DNA from: a virus
IMG/VR virus record: IMGVR_UViG_3300048549_001764
Location: 1 to 35,230 of that record
DNA: 35,230 bases
Strand: one strand, 5' to 3'
Made by a program: the position numbers and the translations under genes. Positions 24,486-32,000 of this stretch are shown here, piece after piece. Below the pieces are notes generated by a model that made no database searches, was not told the origin of the DNA, and was given only the letters and a program-made list of their open reading frames with translations. Within the stretch, counting starts at the first letter, position 1. Each line of letters starts with the position of its first letter.

Positions 24486-24885
24486 GACCTTAACAGGGGC
24501 AACTAGAACTGTCAAAAAAGCTAAAAATTATTTGATCAAATGGGACTCTCCCAGCAGAAGTAAAATACAATTTGAAGCCAAGCAGTTTTTAAAAAAATAC
24601 TGGCAGAACCATATTGTATTCGAAGAGTTTCCGGTAGCAGGTACAAAGCTCTCTTTAGATTTTTATAACGCAAATAAAAAAATAGCAATAGAAGTTCAAG
24701 GCAAACAACATACAAAATATGTTCCATTTTTTCATGGCAAAAATAAAATTAATTATATCAATCAATTAAAACGGGATCAAGATAAATTACGATTCTGCGA
24801 ATTAAATAACATAGATCTTGTAGAAATATACGATGGAGACACCTTAAATGAAAAACTTTTTGAAAGTTTTGGTGTTATTCTTTAA
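24475..24885 (+). CDS. Small PD-(D/E)XK-type endonuclease
   Basis: A 136-residue nuclease-like protein. The active-site pattern is TKLSLDFYN (D near 61) followed by KIAIEVQGKQHTKY (E and Q near 73-75, H near 78), then a helix with QLKRDQDKLRFCELN and a final strand IDLVEIYDGD. The D...ExQGxxH layout is that of Vsr-like and phage Holliday-junction or homing-type nucleases of the PD-(D/E)XK superfamily. It overlaps the uvsX end by 11 nt (ATG inside the last codons), so a recombination-intermediate cutter is plausible. A homing endonuclease is an alternative, but none of the flanking genes is interrupted by it. Confidence 0.65.
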   Translation: MRFKTLTGATRTVKKAKNYLIKWDSPSRSKIQFEAKQFLKKYWQNHIVFEEFPVAGTKLSLDFYNANKKIAIEVQGKQHTKYVPFFHGKNKINYINQLKRDQDKLRFCELNNIDLVEIYDGDTLNEKLFESFGVIL

Positions 24886-24897
24886 TTTGTGTAATAT
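24869..24897 (+). promoter_or_regulatory. Candidate promoter, possibly leaderless
   Basis: TTGGTG (24869-24874), 17-nt spacer, TAATAT (24892-24897), with ATG at 24903. The spacing matches the stronger promoters at 23019 and 25181, but both hexamers are weaker and the region is AT-rich enough for chance. Confidence 0.35.
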
Positions 24898-24902
24898 ATA
24901 AT

Positions 24903-25184
24903 ATGAACGAAGATTTTATTGATCCTGAAAATTTAGAAAAATTTCAATTGCCAGAGAATATTATTCGACAACTCTTTGAATTTACTGGGTCAACAAATGG
25001 AGATAGCGGCTTTATTCTTTCGTTTGTTAATCAAGATGGCTTACCTTCGGTAATTACAAAAGCTCAATCTCCAATAGTAGAAATGGGTTTACGCAAGGCT
25101 CTTGAACAGTACCTCGAACAAGTCTCTGCCCAGGAAATTGAATTAAACTTTCCTACCGATTTGGGAGACGAAGAAACTCCTTGA
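24903..25184 (+). CDS. Acidic hypothetical protein
   Basis: A 93-residue, strongly acidic protein (MNEDFIDPENLEKFQLPENI, ending LNFPTDLGDEETP). The middle has GFILSFVNQDGLPSVITKAQSP and a helix GLRKALEQYLEQVSAQ, suggesting a small alpha/beta fold. Acidic small proteins beside helicase genes in phages are sometimes DNA mimics or SSB-tail-like binders; that is conjecture here. It stands between uvsX/nuclease and the helicase, each bordered by its own promoter-like sequence. The family is not recognised. Confidence 0.5.
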   Translation: MNEDFIDPENLEKFQLPENIIRQLFEFTGSTNGDSGFILSFVNQDGLPSVITKAQSPIVEMGLRKALEQYLEQVSAQEIELNFPTDLGDEETP

Positions 25185-25209
25185 CTTTTTAAACTCTTTT
25201 TGCTATCAT
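25181..25209 (+). promoter_or_regulatory. Sigma-70-like promoter, predicted leaderless
   Basis: TTGACT (25181-25186), 17-nt spacer, TATCAT (25204-25209), then ATG at 25216, seven bases after the hexamer end. Identical hexamers, spacer length and start-codon distance to the promoter at 23019. It drives the helicase-primase-nuclease genes and perhaps the sugar block beyond. Confidence 0.65.
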
Positions 25210-25215
25210 GTAAGA

Positions 25216-26730
25216 ATGATATATTCTTACGAATTAGAAAAACACCTCATAGCAGGATTGATTAAGTTCCCAGAAAGCTATCCATTAATAGCTTCCTTTA
25301 TAGATCAAAAAGATTTTTTTGACAAAAATAGTATTGTAAATAAAACTATCTTTTCTATCTTAAAACAATCTCTAGAAGAGAGAGACGCGCTAGACGAAGT
25401 TATTTTATCCCAAAGAGTTCAATCACTAAACATTTCATTTGAAGACAATATTAATATCGCAGATTATATTAAAGCTTTATCCATGAGACAAATCTCTAAA
25501 GATGGAGTTTTAAAAACAGCGAAAGAATTAAAAAAAATAACAGTCAGAAGAGAAATTCATGACGCATCAATTGATGTAGCAAAAAATATGAAATCACTAT
25601 CTTCTTCAGCTTCTTTTGATGACATCGTATCTGAAGCAGATAAAACTTACAATGAAAAAATTAATCTTTATGAAATAGGATCAAACAATCCAGAAAATTT
25701 ATTTGAAGACATGGAAGACTTTATTGAAGAAAGAGGCAATAACCCAATAGAAGAATTTGGCTTGATGGGCCCTCATAGAAGAATCAATGAGCTTTATGGA
25801 TCTCTTTTTAGACCAGGCAATATCACCGTAGTTGTGGCTAGAGCTGGAGTAGGTAAAACTCAATTTTGCATGGATTTTTGTACAAAAGTATCAGCTATAA
25901 ATAATCATGTACCAATTTTACATTTTGATAATGGAGAAATGAGTAAAGAAGAATTGATAATAAGGCAATGCTCTGCTTTATCAGGAGTTCCCATGCATTT
26001 ACTTGAAACAGGACTATGGAGGCAAGCAGGAGCAGAAGTCGTATCAAAGGTTAGGAGCACATGGTCGAAAGTAAAAAACTTTAAATTTTATTACTATAAC
26101 GTGGCAGGTCATAGCGTAGACAGCATGATTAATATAATCAGGAGATTCTATTACTCAGAAGTCGGAAGAGGTAACCCCATGCTTTTTAGCTTTGACTATA
26201 TTAAAACTACATATGAAAAACAAAATGGATCCAGTAGCTGGGAAACGGTAGGCAGAATGGTTGATAAATTTAAACAGCTCATTCAAAAAGAATTATGTTT
26301 CAACGGCAAACCAGCTGTAGCCATGCTAACAAGCGTGCAGAGCAATCGATTAGGTATCACAAACAATAGAAATTCAGAAAACATAGTAGACGATGAAAGC
26401 ATCGTATCTCTTAGTGATCAGATTACGCAGTTTTGCTCTCATTTATTTTTATTAAGGCAAAAAACAATGGATGAAATTTTAGCAGAGCCTGAAGATTTTG
26501 GAACTCATAAATTTATTTGCTTGAAATATAGGTGGTTAGGTAAAGAGGTTCACAGAGCCTTGCAACCTGTTGAAATGCCAGACGGAAGTAAAAGAAAAAA
26601 CTATATAAATCTTCATATGGAAAATTTTAATTTAGAAGAAAAAGGAGACTTGCAAGATATGGTTGACCACATGGATTCTGAAGGGGTCGGAGCTATAGAA
26701 GGCTTCTTGGAAGACGCTCCAGATATTTAA
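25216..26730 (+). CDS. Replicative DNA helicase, DnaB family
   Basis: A 504-residue hexameric helicase that unwinds the replication fork. The N-terminal DnaB-N helical domain (about 4-145) begins SYELEKHLIAGLIKFPESYP and includes RQISKDGVLKTAKEL. The RecA-fold motor has Walker A VVVARAGVGKTQFC (GVGKT 211-215), the HFDNGEMSKEELIIRQ loop equivalent to DnaB motif H1a, and Walker B MLFSFDYIK (322-330). A later Q/SNR segment is MLTSVQSNR. The length suits bacterial-type DnaB or phage gp41-like proteins. The primase follows after one nucleotide, the usual helicase-primase pairing. The start is fixed by the promoter at 25181. Confidence 0.88.
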   Translation: MIYSYELEKHLIAGLIKFPESYPLIASFIDQKDFFDKNSIVNKTIFSILKQSLEERDALDEVILSQRVQSLNISFEDNINIADYIKALSMRQISKDGVLKTAKELKKITVRREIHDASIDVAKNMKSLSSSASFDDIVSEADKTYNEKINLYEIGSNNPENLFEDMEDFIEERGNNPIEEFGLMGPHRRINELYGSLFRPGNITVVVARAGVGKTQFCMDFCTKVSAINNHVPILHFDNGEMSKEELIIRQCSALSGVPMHLLETGLWRQAGAEVVSKVRSTWSKVKNFKFYYYNVAGHSVDSMINIIRRFYYSEVGRGNPMLFSFDYIKTTYEKQNGSSSWETVGRMVDKFKQLIQKELCFNGKPAVAMLTSVQSNRLGITNNRNSENIVDDESIVSLSDQITQFCSHLFLLRQKTMDEILAEPEDFGTHKFICLKYRWLGKEVHRALQPVEMPDGSKRKNYINLHMENFNLEEKGDLQDMVDHMDSEGVGAIEGFLEDAPDI

Positions 26731-26731
26731 A

Positions 26732-27766
26732 ATGAGCCCAGAAAAAATAAAAGACTCTCTAATTAAATTAGGGTACAAACTAGCAGACAGGGGTCAGTAC
26801 TGGCAAACAAACGCCGTATTCAGAAATGGAGACAATAAAACCGCAATTCAAATTTACAAAAATACTGGAGTATGGAAAGATCACGTTCAAAATAGTTCGT
26901 TCTCTCCATTTAAGCGGCTCGTAGAAATAACCCTAGGAACAAACGATCAAACTCAAGTTAAGGAATTTATTGATGAAGATAATTTGGGAGACAATTATAA
27001 TAGATTAACAATTTCAGAAAAATTAGAGATGGAAGAAATTTACCCAGAAAGCTGCTTAGAGAGGTTGTTGCCTCATTATAAATTTTATAATAACAAAGGC
27101 ATTTCAAGTGAAACGCTGACAGCGCTAAAAGGAGGTTATGCTACAACAGGCAAACTTGGCAATAGATTTGTTTTTCCTATCTATAATGAGCATAATCAGA
27201 TTCACGGATTCTCAGGGAGAGACATGGCAGTTAATAGCTCTCGTCCAAAATGGAAACACTTGGGGAGAAAAAAAAGCTGGATATATCCTTTGTATGCTAA
27301 CCAAGATACTCGAAAAGCTATAGAAGAAACAGGTGAAGTTATTTTTGTAGAAAGTATCGGAGATATGTTAAATCTTCACGAGAATGGATATAAAAATGTT
27401 TTAGTTACATTTGGACTAGATATATCTTCTAAATTAATATGCTCTACATTATCTTTTAACATTAAAAAGGTTATAATTTCATTAAACAATGATATTGGTG
27501 CTGATAAAAATAGAGGTCTTGAAGCTAGCATCAAGAACTATCTTAGATTGTTAAATTACTATAACCCGGAAAATATATTAATCTGCCTGCCTCTTGCAAA
27601 AGATTTTGGAGAAATGAATGAACAACAGTTTATTAAATGGAAAAATAAGTTATCATCAATAGACCTAAAAGAACAACAATCTTTCATTATACAAAAAATA
27701 AATCAAATATATAAAAGCTTGCCAAAAAATTTATTAAAAAATAAAAAAATAATTATCAATGAGTGA
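26732..27766 (+). CDS. DNA primase, T4 gp61-like Toprim family
   Basis: A 344-residue primase that makes RNA primers at the fork with the upstream helicase. The N-terminal module (about 20-65: YWQTNAVFRNGDNKTAIQIY, GVWKDHVQ) has the zinc-domain outline but no zinc-binding Cys cluster. The core includes GNRFVFPIYNEHNQIHGFSGRD (143-164) and KWKHLG. The Toprim acidic residue is E207 in VIFVESIGDMLNL. The second Toprim motif reads ISLNNDIGADKNRG (249-262), with N-N-D where DnaG has D-x-D; NND is also what I recall for T4 gp61-type primases. KDFGEMN completes the fold. It overlaps the nuclease start by 8 nt. Confidence 0.78.
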   Translation: MSPEKIKDSLIKLGYKLADRGQYWQTNAVFRNGDNKTAIQIYKNTGVWKDHVQNSSFSPFKRLVEITLGTNDQTQVKEFIDEDNLGDNYNRLTISEKLEMEEIYPESCLERLLPHYKFYNNKGISSETLTALKGGYATTGKLGNRFVFPIYNEHNQIHGFSGRDMAVNSSRPKWKHLGRKKSWIYPLYANQDTRKAIEETGEVIFVESIGDMLNLHENGYKNVLVTFGLDISSKLICSTLSFNIKKVIISLNNDIGADKNRGLEASIKNYLRLLNYYNPENILICLPLAKDFGEMNEQQFIKWKNKLSSIDLKEQQSFIIQKINQIYKSLPKNLLKNKKIIINE

Positions 27767-28829
27767 GTTAACTAAACTTTCGGCAAGTAGAATAAAAACA
27801 GCGCAGCAATGCTCTTGGACATATTGGTGCAAGTATAAATTAAAACTGCCTGAATCAGGAAACGATGGGTCTAGCCGAGGTACAATTTGTCATAATATTT
27901 TCGAGTTGTTAGGAGATAAGCATAAAAGAGAGTTTAATAAAATAATCAAAGATGGAACAATCTGGAATACAAAAATTGTTGCAGCGCAAGTGCAAAAAGA
28001 AGCTGAAAATCTTAGGGTAGATGATCAAGAAAATCTTGATTTAATTGATGAAATGATAGTTAATGGATTAAGATGCGATTTCTTCGGGGATGAAACTCAG
28101 ACTCCGGTACTTGCAGAGTCTGAAAGGTTTTTTGATTTAGAGATAGATAAAGGTGACAAGAGTTACGCAATTAGGGGGTATATAGATAAACTTTTTGTAT
28201 ACAAAGATAACTCTGTAATTATTAGAGATTTTAAAAGTAGCAAATCAGTATTCAAAGGGAAAGATATTACAGACAATCTTCAAAATTTAATATACTGCCT
28301 AGCAGTGAAGCATCTTATGCCTGAAACAGAACCTCAAAGCGAATTCTTATTCTTACGATTTGATTTAGAAAAAGATTTATTAGGTAACAGCGGAAAAGGT
28401 TATGTTCGAATGGATAAAATTACCCCTGAAGAACTAGAAGGCTTTGAACATCAATTAACTCAATTCCAAAACTATCTAGACAACTTTAATGAAGAATCTG
28501 CGAATTCTAATTTTGCAGCAAACCAAGATTTTCCAAGAGACGGAACCTTTGGAGGCCCTTTAGCTTGTGGTAAAGATGGCTACAAAATATCTAAGGGTGA
28601 ACCAATTTTAGATAAAGAAGGTAACCCAATTAAAGCATTCATATGTCCATTCAGAAAACCAATGGAATATTATGCTCTAAAAGATCAAGATGGCAACATT
28701 AAAAAAACATCGTTTATAGATAATAAGCACGAGCTTGAAGTTGAAGAGGGAGATGAAATCATTAAAATGAAATATGACGGATGCCCACACTGGAACAATA
28801 AACAAGTCTTGGACAATTTTTTAGACTAA
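27759..28829 (+). CDS. RecB/Cas4-like PD-(D/E)XK exonuclease with possible Fe-S cluster
   Basis: A 356-residue nuclease. RecB-family motifs are TICHNIFEL (H45), AIRGYIDKL (D143), IIRDFKSSK (D157, K159) and the QNLIYCLA motif (Q175). Cysteines sit at about 18 and 24 (QQCSWTYWCKYK) and at 270, 296 and 342 (LACG, FICPF, DGCPHW). One N-terminal plus three C-terminal Cys is the [4Fe-4S] layout of AddB and Cas4 nucleases. The likely role is DNA end processing in replication-linked recombination alongside UvsX. There is no CRISPR array or Cas1 nearby, so an adaptation role is not supported. The start ATGAGTGA overlaps the primase by 8 nt. Confidence 0.8.
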   Translation: MSELTKLSASRIKTAQQCSWTYWCKYKLKLPESGNDGSSRGTICHNIFELLGDKHKREFNKIIKDGTIWNTKIVAAQVQKEAENLRVDDQENLDLIDEMIVNGLRCDFFGDETQTPVLAESERFFDLEIDKGDKSYAIRGYIDKLFVYKDNSVIIRDFKSSKSVFKGKDITDNLQNLIYCLAVKHLMPETEPQSEFLFLRFDLEKDLLGNSGKGYVRMDKITPEELEGFEHQLTQFQNYLDNFNEESANSNFAANQDFPRDGTFGGPLACGKDGYKISKGEPILDKEGNPIKAFICPFRKPMEYYALKDQDGNIKKTSFIDNKHELEVEEGDEIIKMKYDGCPHWNNKQVLDNFLD

Positions 28830-28831
28830 TC

Positions 28832-29734
28832 ATGGATGTAAGCTTTATTATCATAACCAATGGCAACAAGCCCAAAGAACTTCTGCTTCAAATAGAAAGT
28901 ATATACAATCAAAAAATTAAAAACTTTGAAATCGTAATTTGCGGGGACATTAAAGATATACAAATTCCTAAAAAAAATATAAAATATATTGAATCAATAC
29001 AAGACGCAAAATTAGGATCGCTTGGAGGCATGAGAAACAAAGCTTGCAAATATTCAAGGTTTGATAATTTGGTGATATCAGATGATGACATGATTTTCTG
29101 TTCAGATTGGTATGAAAGCTTATTGATGCATAAAGAAAACTTTGATATACTTACTCCATTGGTTAAGCTTCCTGATGGCACCAGGTTTTGGGATAAATGT
29201 TGTTATCAAAGCCCAACACATGGACATTCAATACTAGAGCCTGACGAAAAAGACGAACATCTTTATATGTCAGGAGGTCAAAGCTGGGTTATGAAAAAGC
29301 ATGTCTGGGAAAAAGTTCAATGGGATGAAAGTTTGGCGATTTATACTATGAAAAATATCTCTGACTATAAACAAGGAAAAGATAATGAAGATACAGATTT
29401 TGCAAAACGATGCAGAGAATCAGGATTTTCGATTAGTCATAATCAAAAAATAAAAGTTATACATAATGATGCGTCCTATACAGGTCTGGGAAGACTTGTC
29501 AGAAGAAGAATTCATGCCAACCAAAACTGGTGCTCAAATTTAAAGTTTCCCCACAAAGTAAATACCGAAATTGCAAAAACACTTTTAAGCTTTGGAATTG
29601 AAGCGGAAGCGGCGGATATCTTGAGAAAGTCATCTAGCGAAGGAGATATATCCGCAGGAATCATGCTGGATGAAATTGAAGATGCAAGAGGAGGTAAATT
29701 AAGTAATACAAATTTTTGTTTTAGCGATGAATAA
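28832..29734 (+). CDS. GT2-family glycosyltransferase
   Basis: A 300-residue GT-A transferase that opens the right sugar block. The N-terminal strand is VSFIIITNGNKPKELLLQIESI, then LGSLGGMRNKAC, and the metal motif LVISDDDMIFC (DDD near 86-88). MSGGQSWVMKKHVWE and EDTDFAKRCRESGF form the acceptor-side and catalytic-base region, with a late VIHNDASYTG strand. Residues about 235-300 form a small helical C-terminal domain of unknown role. It lies 2 nt behind the nuclease gene, so it is in the same transcription unit as replication genes. Donor and acceptor cannot be read from the sequence. Confidence 0.8.
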   Translation: MDVSFIIITNGNKPKELLLQIESIYNQKIKNFEIVICGDIKDIQIPKKNIKYIESIQDAKLGSLGGMRNKACKYSRFDNLVISDDDMIFCSDWYESLLMHKENFDILTPLVKLPDGTRFWDKCCYQSPTHGHSILEPDEKDEHLYMSGGQSWVMKKHVWEKVQWDESLAIYTMKNISDYKQGKDNEDTDFAKRCRESGFSISHNQKIKVIHNDASYTGLGRLVRRRIHANQNWCSNLKFPHKVNTEIAKTLLSFGIEAEAADILRKSSSEGDISAGIMLDEIEDARGGKLSNTNFCFSDE

Positions 29735-30413
29735 AGTAGGTTTATTAATTATCGCAACCAATAAATACATTGACTTTGCGATAAATTTAATTAAAAGTGC
29801 AGACGAATATTTTTTACCCAATCAAGATGTAGAGTACTTTCTATTCACCAATCATCAAGATTTAAAAATTGATTCTTGCAGAAAAGTTAACTTGATTAAA
29901 ACTAGCCATAAGCCCTGGCCGTGGATGACCCTTGGAAGATATGAAATTTTTTATTCAAAAAAACAAAAACTATTACAGCAAGATTATTTATTCTACTGTG
30001 ACGCAGATATGAGATTTTGTGATATGGTTGGAGATGAAATCTTAAGCAAAAGAGTCGCAACTCAACACCCAGGATACTTCAACACAAGAGGCACGCCAGA
30101 AACTAATCCAAATTCCTTGGCGTGTGTTTTTGAGTTCGAAAATATGCAATATTTTGCAGGAGGCTTTAACGGCGGAGAATCTGTAGAGTACATAAAAATG
30201 TCAGAAATTTTATCAAACAATATCAATGAAGATTTAAAGAAAAATATTATAGCTGTTTGGCATGATGAGTCTCACATAAACAGATATTTTATTGATAATC
30301 CACCAACCAAAATACTAGATCCGGGTTATTGTTACGGAGAAAGCCTGCGTCCTCCTTTTGTTCCTAGGCTCTTGGCTTTAGACAAAAACCATCAAGAAAT
30401 AAGATCCGAATGA
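29727..30413 (+). CDS. GT6 glycosyltransferase (ABO histo-blood-group transferase family)
   Basis: A 228-residue GT6 enzyme that would add alpha-1,3-linked Gal or GalNAc to a galactose, usually one carrying alpha-1,2-fucose. Family motifs are HKPWPWMTLGRYEIF (61-75), YCDADMRF (metal-binding DAD 92-94), TQHPGYF, QYFAGGFNGGE (141-151), IIAVWHDESHINRYF (174-188, including the catalytic-region Glu of WHDES) and PTKILDPGYCY. The length suits the soluble bacterial/phage form, which lacks the vertebrate transmembrane stem. The specificity triplet reads A-G-G, matching human A-transferase Gly268 at its last position. It overlaps the upstream transferase by ATGAATAA. Family assignment is strong; donor is uncertain. 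Confidence 0.88.
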   Translation: MNKVGLLIIATNKYIDFAINLIKSADEYFLPNQDVEYFLFTNHQDLKIDSCRKVNLIKTSHKPWPWMTLGRYEIFYSKKQKLLQQDYLFYCDADMRFCDMVGDEILSKRVATQHPGYFNTRGTPETNPNSLACVFEFENMQYFAGGFNGGESVEYIKMSEILSNNINEDLKKNIIAVWHDESHINRYFIDNPPTKILDPGYCYGESLRPPFVPRLLALDKNHQEIRSE

Positions 30414-31243
30414 TACATAAATTAATTTCTTTATTTGCTAAAAAAGAAAAAAGGAAGTATGCAATCTTGGGATATTCGACGATAAACATTGGAGATGACA
30501 TACAAAGCTTAGTTGTTTCAAAACATATTACAGTAAGCTATATAATCAATAGAGATGATCATAATCTCGTCTATGATATTAATGGCAATCGTTGTAAATT
30601 AAAAGAACGTGTTTATTTAATTATGAACGGTTGGTTTATGCATAATAAAAACTGGAGACATGGAAATAAAAATTTAACCTTTCCCATTGAAAACGAATTA
30701 ATACAACCAATATATATATCTACCTGCCTTAGTAAAGACGTTAAAGAATTATACAATCAAAAATGCCTTGATCATTATAAAAAATTTTCCCCTATCCTAA
30801 CTAGAGACAATACTACTTGCAGTAAACTTCGAGAGCTAGGAGTTGAAGCTGATTTTTTTGGGTGCATGACTCAAACTTTACTTCCAGAGCAAATTGAAGA
30901 ACTTTCAGAAGAATTTTCGAGCGTCAAAAACAAAACTATATTTGTCGATTGTAAAAGACACTTCATTAACCATAGAAGTCAAAATAAAATTTTTATAAAA
31001 CATTACGACCCTAATTTAGAAAAGCTAAACCCAAAAGAAAGACTCCAGAAAGCAGAAACTCTTTTGGCAATCTATAAATGCGCAGCCAAGATATATACAT
31101 CAAGACTACACGCTTTTCTTCCGTGTCGCGCAATGGGTCTAAACGTAGAATACGTAGGTAATATAAATTACAGAGTTAAAGATTTAATCAATTATAACCC
31201 AGATAAGGAATTGATGTTAAAAACTTTTTATGATTTTATTTAA
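30410..31243 (+). CDS. Polysaccharide pyruvyl transferase family protein
   Basis: A 277-residue protein of the CsaB/WcaK family. The family transfers a pyruvyl ketal from phosphoenolpyruvate onto cell-surface sugars. Visible marks are YAILGYSTINIGDDIQS near the N-terminus (GD-x-IQS), ILTRDNTTCSKLRELGVEADFFGCMTQTLL (about 124-153; key RD, GV, GC-x-T) and IYTSRLHAFLPCRAMGL (RLHA about 231-234). The protein is on the short side for the family. Four-base overlap with GT6 and 14-base overlap with the fucosyltransferase place it inside the fucose/ABO-like set. A role in pyruvylating the same glycan is inferred from context; some members may act differently. Confidence 0.75.
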   Translation: MIHKLISLFAKKEKRKYAILGYSTINIGDDIQSLVVSKHITVSYIINRDDHNLVYDINGNRCKLKERVYLIMNGWFMHNKNWRHGNKNLTFPIENELIQPIYISTCLSKDVKELYNQKCLDHYKKFSPILTRDNTTCSKLRELGVEADFFGCMTQTLLPEQIEELSEEFSSVKNKTIFVDCKRHFINHRSQNKIFIKHYDPNLEKLNPKERLQKAETLLAIYKCAAKIYTSRLHAFLPCRAMGLNVEYVGNINYRVKDLINYNPDKELMLKTFYDFI

Positions 31244-32000
31244 AATACAAGGCGGCTTATGCAACCAACTATTTCAATGGGCATACGCCTATAAGCTAAG
31301 CAAGTCTCACGAACTATATATTGATAATTCATTTTATGCAAATCAATTTTTAGAGCCTTTGGTTACAAACAGAGATTTTCAATTAAACGAAATTCTATCA
31401 AAACCTTTAACCCTGATAGATAATACAGCATACCAAAAATTTATCTCTAAAACCCCGCAAAGAATTTTAGACAATTTTAATTTTCAAGATTTTATTTTTT
31501 CACCTGATCAAAATTATTATCTCGAGGGGTATTGGCAAAGCGAAAAATATTTCCTTGACGTAAGAGATGAAACCATAAACTCTTTTATTTGGCCTAAAAT
31601 AAAAAATTTTGACTTTAAAGATTCTTGTTCTGTTCATGTTCGTCGCGGCGATTATTTAAACACTCAGCACGTTCATCCAGTTCAAACAATAGATTACTAC
31701 AATAAATCTCTTGACATAATTCAACCAAAAGGTAATATATTTATATTCTCAGATGATATCAAATGGTGCAAAGAAAACTTTCATTTCGAAAACTGTACAT
31801 TTATGGAAAACAATACAAATATACAAGACCTTAGATATATGAGTTTATGCGAAAATAATATTATTGCAAATAGTAGTTTTAGCTGGTGGGGCGCTTGGCT
31901 AAATCAAAATGAAAATAAAAAAGTTATATGCCCCAAAAATTGGTTTAGCGATCAAACCAACGACAAAGATATTAAAATTCAAAATTGGATACAAATTTAA
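31230..32000 (+). CDS. GT11 alpha-1,2-fucosyltransferase
   Basis: A 256-residue GT11 enzyme moving L-fucose from GDP-fucose to the 2-OH of galactose (H-antigen formation). Marks are the N-terminal MILFKIQGGLCNQLFQWAYAYKL, matching the family K-x-x-GGLGNQ-x-FQYA, then YYLEGYWQSEKYF. SVHVRRGDYL (135-143) is the GDP-fucose-binding motif HxRRGDY. YMSLCENNIIANSSFSWWGAWL (203-224; SSFSWWGAWL) is the C-terminal motif. Length is a little under the usual 280-300. The start lies 14 nt inside the previous gene but is fixed by the conserved N-terminal motif. Its donor would be made by gmd and fcl just downstream. Confidence 0.9.
   Translation: MILFKIQGGLCNQLFQWAYAYKLSKSHELYIDNSFYANQFLEPLVTNRDFQLNEILSKPLTLIDNTAYQKFISKTPQRILDNFNFQDFIFSPDQNYYLEGYWQSEKYFLDVRDETINSFIWPKIKNFDFKDSCSVHVRRGDYLNTQHVHPVQTIDYYNKSLDIIQPKGNIFIFSDDIKWCKENFHFENCTFMENNTNIQDLRYMSLCENNIIANSSFSWWGAWLNQNENKKVICPKNWFSDQTNDKDIKIQNWIQI

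Noticed and set aside
24475-24885. Homing endonuclease inside an intron
   Set aside because: The reading frame overlaps the intact end of uvsX; neither neighbour is interrupted and no intron structure was seen.
27759-28829. Cas4-like nuclease as part of a CRISPR system
   Set aside because: There is no Cas1, Cas2 or repeat array nearby; the gene sits directly behind helicase and primase, as expected for a phage recombination nuclease.
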